Source: Clostridium sp. (GTDB lineage Bacteria; Bacillota; Clostridia; Acetivibrionales; Acetivibrionaceae). Taken from it: a stretch of 44,870 nucleotides of DNA. The translations under genes and the position numbers were made by a program. Positions 9,721 through 18,607 of the stretch are shown in pieces (positions within the stretch are counted from its first letter, which is position 1; the number at the start of each line of letters is the position of its first letter). The notes beneath the pieces were generated by a model. It was given only the letters and a program-made list of their open reading frames with translations. It made no database searches and was not told where the DNA came from. The stretch lies in assembly GCA_012798835.1 (NCBI GenBank), contig JAAZML010000117.1, forward strand, positions 1 to 44,870. Direction: 5' to 3'.

Positions 9721-10434
9721 ATGATTAGGGGGATAGCTTTTATGGTGTTTGGCAATTCAAATAAAAAACCTCCTACCCGTGAAGAGGGGAATTTTACAGT
9801 GGAGGCCTGTATAATTGTTCCTACTATTATTTTGAGTATTTTGGCATTGATAATGATTGGTGAATTTTTATATCAAAAATCCTGTATCCAATCCATAACA
9901 GATCAGGCGGCCCAGCGGGGAGCAGAAATATGGAATTCACCTTCTAAAGATATGATCTATGCCCAAATCACCAAAGAAAGCATGGGAGATGTTAGTCTTT
10001 ACTGGAGACTTTGGGGTATGGACTTTGCAAAGGAAAAAAAGAAGTCTAAAATTAGAGAATATGTAGACTACATGATTTTTAATTCCTCCGTTTTTGGTGA
10101 ACCTGTTAATATCGAAACAACTGCCGATATTGTGGAGGATTATATATTTTATAAAAAGATAAGAGTTTCAACGACCGTAGAATATAAAAACCCGTTTTCC
10201 TCATTCCTAAAGCCATTTGGGATCCGGGATACTATATCAATAAAAGCTCATTCGGATGCTGTGGTTAACGAGCCCGTAGAATTTATTCGGACTACTGATT
10301 TTGCTTCCGATACGGTAGTAGAGATTGATAATAAGTTTTTTGATGGTAAAGGCGGTAAAATCGCTGAAAAGGTAAAAGAAGGTTTTGGTAAAATTTTTTC
10401 AACTATAAAGGATTTTACAAAGGGTGATTCCTAA
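9721..10434 (+). CDS. TadE-like pseudopilin
   Basis: EEGNFTVEACIIVPTIILSILALIMIGEFLYQ: class III prepilin-like N-terminus plus TM segment. Confidence 0.7.
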   Translation: MIRGIAFMVFGNSNKKPPTREEGNFTVEACIIVPTIILSILALIMIGEFLYQKSCIQSITDQAAQRGAEIWNSPSKDMIYAQITKESMGDVSLYWRLWGMDFAKEKKKSKIREYVDYMIFNSSVFGEPVNIETTADIVEDYIFYKKIRVSTTVEYKNPFSSFLKPFGIRDTISIKAHSDAVVNEPVEFIRTTDFASDTVVEIDNKFFDGKGGKIAEKVKEGFGKIFSTIKDFTKGDS

Positions 10435-10447
10435 GGGGGGGTCTGAA

Positions 10448-13400
10448 ATGAAAACTTTAAGAAAAACCGAAGGTGCCATATCTATTTTCCTTTGCATTAT
10501 TCTTTTAGCAATGATGTTATTGGCGGGTGTTTTGGTTGAGGGAGCCAGAATAAAGTCTGCATCAACCCAAATAGAAAGCTCTTTGGATAGCTCAGCTAAA
10601 TCTGTTCTGGCAAACTATAATTATCTGCTAAAAGAACTTTACGGTATTATGGCTTTATCAAGTGATGAGCCTGAATTGCTCAAGGATGAGCTAGAATATT
10701 ATTTGGAACGTACCCTAATGGCTTTTGATGATGCAGAGGAATTTAGTATTATGGATTTTTTTGGAACAGGTCGAGATAGTGCCGGACCTATATTGGACTT
10801 ATATGACTATAGTCTTGAGGATTTAAAAATACAACCCATCTACAATCTTTCAGAACCTGAGGTTTTAAGAGCCCAAATATTAGAGTATATGAAATATAGA
10901 GGTCCTAAGCAATTGGCTGAGGGTCTTTTAGATAAATTTATGGTTTTTAAAGATTTAAAAAAGCAATCTGATATTTTATCGAAAAAAATAGATGTTGACA
11001 AAGGAATGTCGGATATTAAAAAGAGTCAGGATAAGGCATCCGATAATATTTTGGCGGCTAACAAGTTTTGCACTGATACGGATATGATCAATCATTTGAA
11101 TATAGCATCCGGGTATATCCTAAATAGGATTCGCTGTGAAAATAAGATAAAGAATAAAAAAGATGAGATTGAACAGGCACAATCCCAGATAGATGCACAC
11201 GAAAGTAGGATAAATGAATTGATACTTGAATCAATGAAGGGGTTGGGTGGCAGGTATAGTGCTGAAAGCGAAGATGACGAAAATGACGAAGATGACGAAG
11301 ATGATGGAGGCTGGTGGGAAAGAACAAAGGGAAAGTTGGCTGAACTAGGGGCGGTAAATGAGATTTTAGAAATTGCTGAGCTTAGGGGCCGCATCCGGGA
11401 AATGAAGAAAAAGATATCTAGTCTAAAAACGGATATTAAACAGCAGGAGGAAGAGCAAAAAGCTAAAAAGAATCAGATAAATGCTATTAAGACAGCTATG
11501 CTAAACTACATAAATAGATTTTTGGACTCCGCCAAGAAAGCTGAAAGTGCACTTGTAGATGTAATGAATAAGTCCATGGGTACGGTAGTGATGATTGATG
11601 AAATTAACGGAGATCTAAAAAATGAAACTAATGAATTTGCCGATATTACAAGGATCGATCTTGGGGGGAAGAAGGAAAGGATATCCACCGAGGATTTGAC
11701 CCCCAAAATAGAAAAGGTCAGGTTTAATATTGGGATATTGAATGATATAAAAGCTTACATAAATGATGGACGTATGGATGAGCTATGCATAGACGATTTC
11801 GATGGGGAAATTCCCGATATTGACGAAATAAAAGAAATAATTAAGATCGCACAGGTGAGCGAGAAAATAGATGAGTACAATGGTGAAAAAAATGACACTC
11901 CTGTTGATTATTATTCGGATAAGGGTGTAATTTCTGATTCCCCTGAAGAAGGACAAGGGGATCCAAGGGATACCATGGGGGATTTAATCAAGGACGAGGG
12001 CTTGGAAGATGAAAAAGAAATAAAAGAATCAGATAAAAAAATGCCCGATGATGTGCCGTCGCAGGGGGGAACTATCAAAACCTCTATCGAAGACATAAAG
12101 ATGGACAAAGAGCATATAGACTCTATTCTTAAGATTATTGGTTCGGGGGATTTTGGAGGTTATGGAACGGGAGGAATAGGGGAAGGAGAGCTTCCCACTG
12201 CCAACCCCAAGGATGCTTCTTTTTCAGGGGATAGCACCAGTTTTTCAAAAAATATTCTAGGTATGTTTTCTAAGATCGCTGGTATTTTTACCGGCGGGCT
12301 TGCAAAGATAAGGGATGAGGTGTACATAAATGAATACATAATTGGGAATTTTGCCAACTACACATCCGATATGGAAAAGGATTTAGATTTGCGCGGACAG
12401 CCTATGAAAAATAGACCCGTGTTTTTTGATTCAAACAATGCCGATGTTGAATACATTTTGTGGGGAAGTAATAATGAGGCTGAAAATGTTTTGGCGGTGA
12501 AATCCCAAGTTATGCTTATACGTATTACGCTAAATGCCATATCAATATATCTTGATGCATCCAAAATGAACATGACTCTCGAAGCTGCAACACTTGTAGC
12601 TGGTTGGACAGGGTTTGGTGTTCCTATTGTCCAAATGCTTATAGTGATAGCCTGGGCATCGGCGGAATCAGTCTTTGATATGAATATTCTTTTAAAGGGG
12701 GAAAGCCTCCCTATATTAAAAACAAAGGATACATGGATTACCGGCCTTAATGGACTTGTTAATCTTGCTAAGGATCGCCTTATAGATGAGGCAAAGGAAC
12801 AAGTAAAACATGTGGCAGGTAAGGCGATTGATTATACAGAGGAAGAAATCGGAGATTATCTGGATAAAGCCTCAAAGGTGGTTGAGGATTATGTTGATTC
12901 CAAAGTTGATATATTGGTTGATAAAGCTTTTGTAAAGATTGAAAATCCCATAAAAGAAGGGATGCATTCGGCTGAAGAGATCTTTAAAGATTTTGGTAAG
13001 CAAATTGGGGTAAAGGTAGACAACCAGGTTTCTAAAATATTGGAAGAAATCAGTGATAAGGCAGAGACATTACTTACGGATTGCATAGGAAAAATGAAAA
13101 ACAGCCCCTTGGGGGAATATGCCCCCAAAGATGGGATATTGGGGGATGATTATAGCGATGTCCTCGAAGAATATAAGAATATGTATTTCGAAGAGGCCAT
13201 AGAGCATTTAACCTCATTAACATCCCAGGGAGAGACAGTGCTTGGGTTGAAGGTAGAGGAAGCTAGTAAAAAAATAAATAGTCTTATCTTTAATACCATC
13301 CAAAATTCAAAGGGGAAGATAAAAGAAGAAATTAAGAATAATATTTCATTCCACAAAACTGAATTGACTAAATCCTTTAAGGAGACCCTTAGAAAAACAG

Positions 13401-13771
13401 CCAGTGTAGGTAAGGAAGAAGTCAATAGTTTTGTAGACTCCTTTGGGAATACAAAAGATACAGGTGCAATGAAAACCAATTTTAAGGCTTCATTACTTTC
13501 GATGAAATATGCCGACTATTTAAGGTTACTGCTACTGGCTTCAAACAGAGAGAAAAAAATGAAAAGAGTTGCTGATTTAATTCAAGTAAACATGAGGCTT
13601 GCATTGGAAGATGACTCTTTTAAAATGTCTGACTGTAGTACATATATGCGGGTTGATTCAGAAGTGTCCGTAAGGAATATTTTCCTGCCGAATACTTTTA
13701 TCCCCAGTAGATTAAAAACCGGTGATGGGAAAAGAATAAAATTTGATACTATTTTGTACAAGGGTTATTGA
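10448..13771 (+). CDS. Large DUF5702/TadG-like Tad-locus protein
   Basis: N-terminal TEGAISIFLCIILLAMMLLAGVLVEGARIKSAS; ATG 10448 follows AAGGGGGGGT; long coiled-coil regions. Confidence 0.7.
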   Translation: MKTLRKTEGAISIFLCIILLAMMLLAGVLVEGARIKSASTQIESSLDSSAKSVLANYNYLLKELYGIMALSSDEPELLKDELEYYLERTLMAFDDAEEFSIMDFFGTGRDSAGPILDLYDYSLEDLKIQPIYNLSEPEVLRAQILEYMKYRGPKQLAEGLLDKFMVFKDLKKQSDILSKKIDVDKGMSDIKKSQDKASDNILAANKFCTDTDMINHLNIASGYILNRIRCENKIKNKKDEIEQAQSQIDAHESRINELILESMKGLGGRYSAESEDDENDEDDEDDGGWWERTKGKLAELGAVNEILEIAELRGRIREMKKKISSLKTDIKQQEEEQKAKKNQINAIKTAMLNYINRFLDSAKKAESALVDVMNKSMGTVVMIDEINGDLKNETNEFADITRIDLGGKKERISTEDLTPKIEKVRFNIGILNDIKAYINDGRMDELCIDDFDGEIPDIDEIKEIIKIAQVSEKIDEYNGEKNDTPVDYYSDKGVISDSPEEGQGDPRDTMGDLIKDEGLEDEKEIKESDKKMPDDVPSQGGTIKTSIEDIKMDKEHIDSILKIIGSGDFGGYGTGGIGEGELPTANPKDASFSGDSTSFSKNILGMFSKIAGIFTGGLAKIRDEVYINEYIIGNFANYTSDMEKDLDLRGQPMKNRPVFFDSNNADVEYILWGSNNEAENVLAVKSQVMLIRITLNAISIYLDASKMNMTLEAATLVAGWTGFGVPIVQMLIVIAWASAESVFDMNILLKGESLPILKTKDTWITGLNGLVNLAKDRLIDEAKEQVKHVAGKAIDYTEEEIGDYLDKASKVVEDYVDSKVDILVDKAFVKIENPIKEGMHSAEEIFKDFGKQIGVKVDNQVSKILEEISDKAETLLTDCIGKMKNSPLGEYAPKDGILGDDYSDVLEEYKNMYFEEAIEHLTSLTSQGETVLGLKVEEASKKINSLIFNTIQNSKGKIKEEIKNNISFHKTELTKSFKETLRKTASVGKEEVNSFVDSFGNTKDTGAMKTNFKASLLSMKYADYLRLLLLASNREKKMKRVADLIQVNMRLALEDDSFKMSDCSTYMRVDSEVSVRNIFLPNTFIPSRLKTGDGKRIKFDTILYKGY
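11270..11305 (+). repeat. Four tandem 9-bp units (GAAGATGAC-type) encoding an EDD-rich tract
   Basis: gaagatgac gaaaatgac gaagatgac gaagatgat, in frame within the DUF5702-like gene. Confidence 0.85.
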
Positions 13772-13901
13772 CATTGCCAAACATAAATATTGATCAAAAA
13801 GTTGCCAAAAACTCGGTCATCCACTTGCAAATTCATATGCTTTGATTATTTCAAGTTTTTTTGTGGCTTATAGCTTATAAAGGGAAATTAGGGTGAGAAA
13901 C

Positions 13902-15086
13902 ATGAATAAATTCAGGGGTTTGATAAAGGACAAAAAAGGTTCGCTTACATTAGAGGCGGCAATATCATTGCCAATATTTATATGTGTTTTTTTAACGATA
14001 ATATTTTTTATAAAGGTCATATACATACAAAATAATGTTCAGTACGCTTTAAACGGTGCAACCAATGAAATTGCGACATATAGCTACCTATATTCAATTT
14101 CGGGTTTGCAGGATATAAACGATGATATTACTTCCATGTCTGCTGAATACGGAGAGAGGGCCTCGGGGCATGGCAAACAGCTGTTGGAAGTGTTTAATGC
14201 ATTAGGTGATAGTTTTCACCAGGGTTCAGACTCAATACATACAGCAGGTGGTGGAGTTGAAGAACTGTACCAACAAAGCAAAGAGTCAATGGGTGATATA
14301 AAGGATGTATTAAAAGAAGTTAAAGAAAACCCAAAAGATGAATTTATAAGTGTAGCTTCCCTATTTCTCGGTGCTGGTTATGAGAATATAAAGGGCATAC
14401 TTGCAGAACCCCTTTTAAAATTTTTTATGGATAAATATATCGACAGGGGGGTTATCGGGCGCAAGGGAAGGGTAGGTGCCTATGTTGATATGGGTGAGGA
14501 GGGGGATCCCCTAAAGGCATTTAAATTCAAAACTAAATTGTTTACAGACAATAAATCTATAGATGTAACGGTTAGATACAAGATAAAATTAGCACTTCCA
14601 ATAAATGTTCTTCCTGAAATTGAGATGAAGCAACGTTCGGTGGTGAGAGGTTGGTTAAAGGGAGACAAGTCGACAATGGTACGTGCTTCAGAAGAGGAAG
14701 AATCCGACGAGACCTCGATTTGGGATGAAAGTCCCTTTACATATGGTAAATTTATTGTCGCAAAAGAGCTGGAAAACTATCCACAGCGTTACCCTAAGAC
14801 CCCTAATACCTATGGGGTAAGAAGTATTAATTTGGATTGCAAAACTTATAAAGATATTAAAAACACTAAAAGTTCATTAAAATCAAGTGTTAACAAGTTT
14901 TTATCAAAAACAAAGGACGATAAAGGCGTGGATTCCAGAACCTTCATAATCGTAATACCAGAAGGTACACTTACAAAAGAAAGAGAAGAAATGTTTGAGG
15001 AACTAAGAGACGAGGCAATGGCATTAGAACCTTCCATAACAATTATTTACAAAGAGGGGTATGGAAGGCAGACCGAGGAAGGGTAG
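13902..15086 (+). CDS. TadE-like membrane-anchored protein with class III prepilin-like leader
   Basis: KDKKG|SLTLEAAISLPIFICVFLTIIFFIKV; start ATG 13902 follows AGGGTGAG. Confidence 0.7.
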   Translation: MNKFRGLIKDKKGSLTLEAAISLPIFICVFLTIIFFIKVIYIQNNVQYALNGATNEIATYSYLYSISGLQDINDDITSMSAEYGERASGHGKQLLEVFNALGDSFHQGSDSIHTAGGGVEELYQQSKESMGDIKDVLKEVKENPKDEFISVASLFLGAGYENIKGILAEPLLKFFMDKYIDRGVIGRKGRVGAYVDMGEEGDPLKAFKFKTKLFTDNKSIDVTVRYKIKLALPINVLPEIEMKQRSVVRGWLKGDKSTMVRASEEEESDETSIWDESPFTYGKFIVAKELENYPQRYPKTPNTYGVRSINLDCKTYKDIKNTKSSLKSSVNKFLSKTKDDKGVDSRTFIIVIPEGTLTKEREEMFEELRDEAMALEPSITIIYKEGYGRQTEEG

Positions 15087-15157
15087 AATGGTATCGATTG
15101 CTATGCTATTAGAGATTATAATGTAATACTATATATTAAATTAAGGAGGGGTAACCC

Positions 15158-16804
15158 ATGGGTTACTTAGACAAATTTAAATTCAGTTACGAGAGCAATG
15201 CTGCGGGAAGCTTTCTTGTAGCAAGTGCAGCAATTGATGAAGAAATAGTAACATATCAAATTGAAATGTTAAAAAATAATCCAAACAAAAATATATTGCC
15301 TATGAGTTTTGTCCAGAAGGATTCAATGCACCATATTAAGTATAATATTACGTCAAAATTAACCTTGGCCCAATACCTTAAAAGAAACAAATTAAGAAGA
15401 GATGAGTTTATAGACATATTTTTTGATATTACAAAGATTATCCTAGATGCTAGAGATTATCTTTTGTTTGATAAATCGTTTATTTTAGAAAAAGAATATA
15501 TTTACCTTGATCCCAATAGCAAAGAAATTTCTATGGTTTATCTTCCTCTAAATTTTGAGCTGGATGTAAATGATGCCCTCAAAAATTTTACAATAAACTT
15601 TATTATGTTTGGTGCTAATATCGAAGAGACCAGGGGCGATAACTTCCTTGCAAGGGTTTTGGGAATTCTAAAGACAGATACCTTTAATATTCTTCAGTTT
15701 AACCATTTACTAAAAGAATTAAAAATGGGGGGAGGGATGCAAAAACAATATATAAATGCGCAGCCTTTTGATAATGTTAGCCTCCCAAACCAACACTCAT
15801 CTTCTGAAGTAAAGTTTAAAGGGGAAGATGAGGTGGATATTAATGCAAAAGCGCTAAAACCACAAATATCCAAACCACAGATTCCCATGTCTAAAACACC
15901 TGAAACACGAATAGAAAAACCCTCAATACCTACGCCTAAGGTTTCAAAGCTTCAGGTATCACAAAGGACGGAGCTAAAGAAAAATAAAAAGTCATGGCCT
16001 ATACCAGGGATTCAGATGCCCAATAAAACTGAAGATCCTTTAAATTTAAAAGCAAAGGACAATGCCAAGTTTAAGGTAAAGTATAAAACCTCTACAATAG
16101 TTATTGGTGCGGCCCTTCAAAGTTTAATTATAGCGATTTCAATTATATTGCTCATATCGGGTATAATGGATTCATTAGGTAATGATACGGCTGTCAATAT
16201 ATTTGCTGTTACTTTATTGGCTGCGGCGGGTAGTTTTTTGTTGTGGAAAAATATTCTAGTGGAAAAAAACAAGATAGAGATCCCAGTAGAGCATTCAACA
16301 AACCCAGAACCAAAAAGGCTGAGCAATAGTACAAAAGAACAAAAAGGTGCTCCCTTGCCTGCGATGACCTCAGCCCCTTCCATCAACAAAACGAAATCAG
16401 GAGGCACTAAGAACCCAATACCCAGATTTGGTCCCCACAATCCAATAGATAAAACTGTGATTCTTTGCGCTGATGGATCGGAGAATTTCGGTCGTAAAAG
16501 GAATATTTACCCCTATCTTGACGGGAAAAACAATGGTATCTTAGAAAGGATAGAAATAAATAAACCAAGCTTTATTGTTGGCAGGCTCAGGGGAAACGCA
16601 GACTACATAAGCAAAAACAATGCGGTGGGGAAAGTACATGCCGAGATAATTTCGAGGGATAATCGCTATTTTCTCAAGGATCTAAATTCGAGAAACGGTA
16701 CATTTGTCAACGATAAAAGGCTTACCGGAAGTTTGGAATATGAGTTAAAAGATGGTGATGTTGTCGTGTTTGCGAATAGCAGGTATATGTTTGTAGTTCC
16801 TTAG
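15158..16804 (+). CDS. FHA domain protein (probable DUF6382-FHA architecture)
   Basis: C-terminal FHA: SFIVGRLRGNADYISKNNAVGKVHAEIISRDNRYFLKDLNSRNGTFVND; two central TM segments; RBS AAGGAGGGG. Confidence 0.85.
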   Translation: MGYLDKFKFSYESNAAGSFLVASAAIDEEIVTYQIEMLKNNPNKNILPMSFVQKDSMHHIKYNITSKLTLAQYLKRNKLRRDEFIDIFFDITKIILDARDYLLFDKSFILEKEYIYLDPNSKEISMVYLPLNFELDVNDALKNFTINFIMFGANIEETRGDNFLARVLGILKTDTFNILQFNHLLKELKMGGGMQKQYINAQPFDNVSLPNQHSSSEVKFKGEDEVDINAKALKPQISKPQIPMSKTPETRIEKPSIPTPKVSKLQVSQRTELKKNKKSWPIPGIQMPNKTEDPLNLKAKDNAKFKVKYKTSTIVIGAALQSLIIAISIILLISGIMDSLGNDTAVNIFAVTLLAAAGSFLLWKNILVEKNKIEIPVEHSTNPEPKRLSNSTKEQKGAPLPAMTSAPSINKTKSGGTKNPIPRFGPHNPIDKTVILCADGSENFGRKRNIYPYLDGKNNGILERIEINKPSFIVGRLRGNADYISKNNAVGKVHAEIISRDNRYFLKDLNSRNGTFVNDKRLTGSLEYELKDGDVVVFANSRYMFVVP

Positions 16805-16831
16805 AACCTAAAATGCAAAACTTGCGGGCTA

Positions 16832-16860
16832 TTGACAATTTTACTTTAAACAATTAAAAT
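16832..16860 (+). promoter_or_regulatory. SigA-type promoter upstream of the hisS leader
   Basis: TTGACA (16832-16837), 17-bp spacer, TAAAAT (16855-16860). Confidence 0.75.
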
Positions 16861-16866
16861 GAAATC

Positions 16867-17174
16867 GATAATTTTATATTATATATGGCATAAAATAAAT
16901 CGGCATTATATTCGCTGTATGGGGCATTAATGGGTATAAGATTACTAACTCGTTGCACGAAGGCGAGTATTGTGGCCTCAAGCCTTTTTAAGTGGGGTCT
17001 ATTGCGAAACTTTAATAGATTCAGCGGATAAAGACTGTTGGATGACTTGCTTGGGATATGGATTTTTGCGTCATAAGAATACAAAAAGGGCAGGATACAA
17101 AATGCCCAGCAAGATAAGGTGTCGATAAAAAAAGGCCTCTCGTCCCTGGCATCTGGTCAGACGGGAGGCTTTTA
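16867..17174 (+). ncRNA. Structured leader/ncRNA upstream of hisS (unassigned; T-box-like layout or independent sRNA)
   Basis: Promoter to terminator span of ~310 nt with helices TATTCGCTG(16909-16917)/CAGCGGATA(17022-17030), ACTCG/CGAGT (16948-16968), TCTATT/AATAGA, CTTGCT-t-GGG(17046-17055)/CCCAGCAAG(17105-17113), GGGCA/TGCCC. Confidence 0.55.
17135..17174 (+). terminator. Intrinsic terminator in hisS leader
   Basis: GCCTCTCGTC(17135-17144)/GACGGGAGGC(17160-17169) followed by TTTT; A-tract on the 5' side. Confidence 0.8.
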
Positions 17175-17329
17175 ATTGAAGGGGAAGCCCTTAAACGGGG
17201 ATTTGAAACCAACAAACTACTTACTTTAGATTAAGCTGGGTTTTGGCAAGCATTCGAAGATGGGGGAATGATCAGAAAAACGGGTTGTTATGCCCCTATC
17301 CAGCAATTATTTTTAACTGGAGGTATACA

Positions 17330-18589
17330 ATGTTAATAAGGTCGCCCAAAGGGACAAGGGATATATTACCCACTGAAGTTTATAAATGGCATTTCATTGA
17401 AAAGGAAATAGCCAAAATTTGCTCAGATTATGGCTATGAGGAAATTCGCCTACCCGTGTTTGAACACACTGAATTATTTCAGCGAGGGGTTGGTGAAACC
17501 ACCGATGTTGTTCAAAAAGAAATGTACACATTTCTTGATAAGGCGGGGAGGAGTATAACACTAAGACCCGAGGGGACTGCAGGGGTTGTACGCAGCTATA
17601 TTGAAAATGGCATGGCTTCGCTTCCCCAGCCTGTCAGGTTATATTATAATATTACTGCTTATAGGTACGAAAATGTTCAAAAAGGCCGCTATAGGGAATT
17701 TCGTCAGTTCGGGGTAGAGGCGTTTGGCTCAAGTTCACCTTCGGTTGATGTAGAGATAATTAGTATGCTGCGTTTACTTTTAGATAGGCTTGGCATAACC
17801 CAAATTAGTCTCAATATAAATAGCATTGGCTGTCCCATTTGCCGAAAAGAGTATAACAGACTATTAATTGATCATCTAAGACCTCATTTAAACGGAATGT
17901 GTGATACTTGTAAAACGAGATTTGAGAAAAATCCACTAAGAATTATTGACTGCAAAGAGGAGAACTGTAGAAAGATTACCGCCGATGCCCCAGCTCTTAT
18001 TGATCATATTTGCGAAGAATGCAAGCTTCATTTTGAGGAGCTAAAGGGGGGGCTTGATAATCTGGAGATCGATTACTGCGTTGATAAGAGAATTGTAAGG
18101 GGACTTGATTATTACACAAAAACTGTATTTGAATTTGTGTCGGATGATATAGGAACGCAGGGTACGGTTTGTGGTGGCGGGCGCTACGACGGTTTGGTCG
18201 AGGCTTGCGGTGGAAAGCCCACGCATGGAATAGGTTTTGCAGTCGGAATGGAAAGGCTTTTGATGGTTATGGAAAACCAAGGGATCAGGATTTCCCCACC
18301 CGAGGGTATCGATATTTTTATTGCTGCGGTGGGTGATAGGGCCCATAGGTATGCAGAGAAAAAGGTGTACGAACTTAGGAGGGAATACCTAAGCGCCCAA
18401 AAGGATTTAATGGGTAGAAGCCTTAAGGCGCAAATGAAGCATGCCAACAGGCTTAAAGCAAGGTATTCTATTGTTTTGGGTGATAAAGAAATAGAATCCG
18501 GAAAAGCAGTGTTAAGGAGCATGGAAAGTGGCGAAGAAAAAGAAATAAGCCTTGGGACATTAACGGATCGATTAAAAATGAAGCAATAA
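17330..18589 (+). CDS. hisS: Histidyl-tRNA synthetase
   Basis: MLIRSPKGTRDILP start, class II motifs TLRPEGTAGVVR and RGLDYYTKTVFEF; ACTGGAGG RBS. ORF-track start 17243 is 29 codons upstream. Confidence 0.97.
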   Translation: MLIRSPKGTRDILPTEVYKWHFIEKEIAKICSDYGYEEIRLPVFEHTELFQRGVGETTDVVQKEMYTFLDKAGRSITLRPEGTAGVVRSYIENGMASLPQPVRLYYNITAYRYENVQKGRYREFRQFGVEAFGSSSPSVDVEIISMLRLLLDRLGITQISLNINSIGCPICRKEYNRLLIDHLRPHLNGMCDTCKTRFEKNPLRIIDCKEENCRKITADAPALIDHICEECKLHFEELKGGLDNLEIDYCVDKRIVRGLDYYTKTVFEFVSDDIGTQGTVCGGGRYDGLVEACGGKPTHGIGFAVGMERLLMVMENQGIRISPPEGIDIFIAAVGDRAHRYAEKKVYELRREYLSAQKDLMGRSLKAQMKHANRLKARYSIVLGDKEIESGKAVLRSMESGEEKEISLGTLTDRLKMKQ

Positions 18590-18607
18590 ATGAAAGGTGT
18601 GGAATGT

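Noticed and set aside
16854-17215. Two short minus-strand ORFs in the hisS leader
   Set aside because: The region is better explained by promoter, RNA helices and terminator on the + strand.
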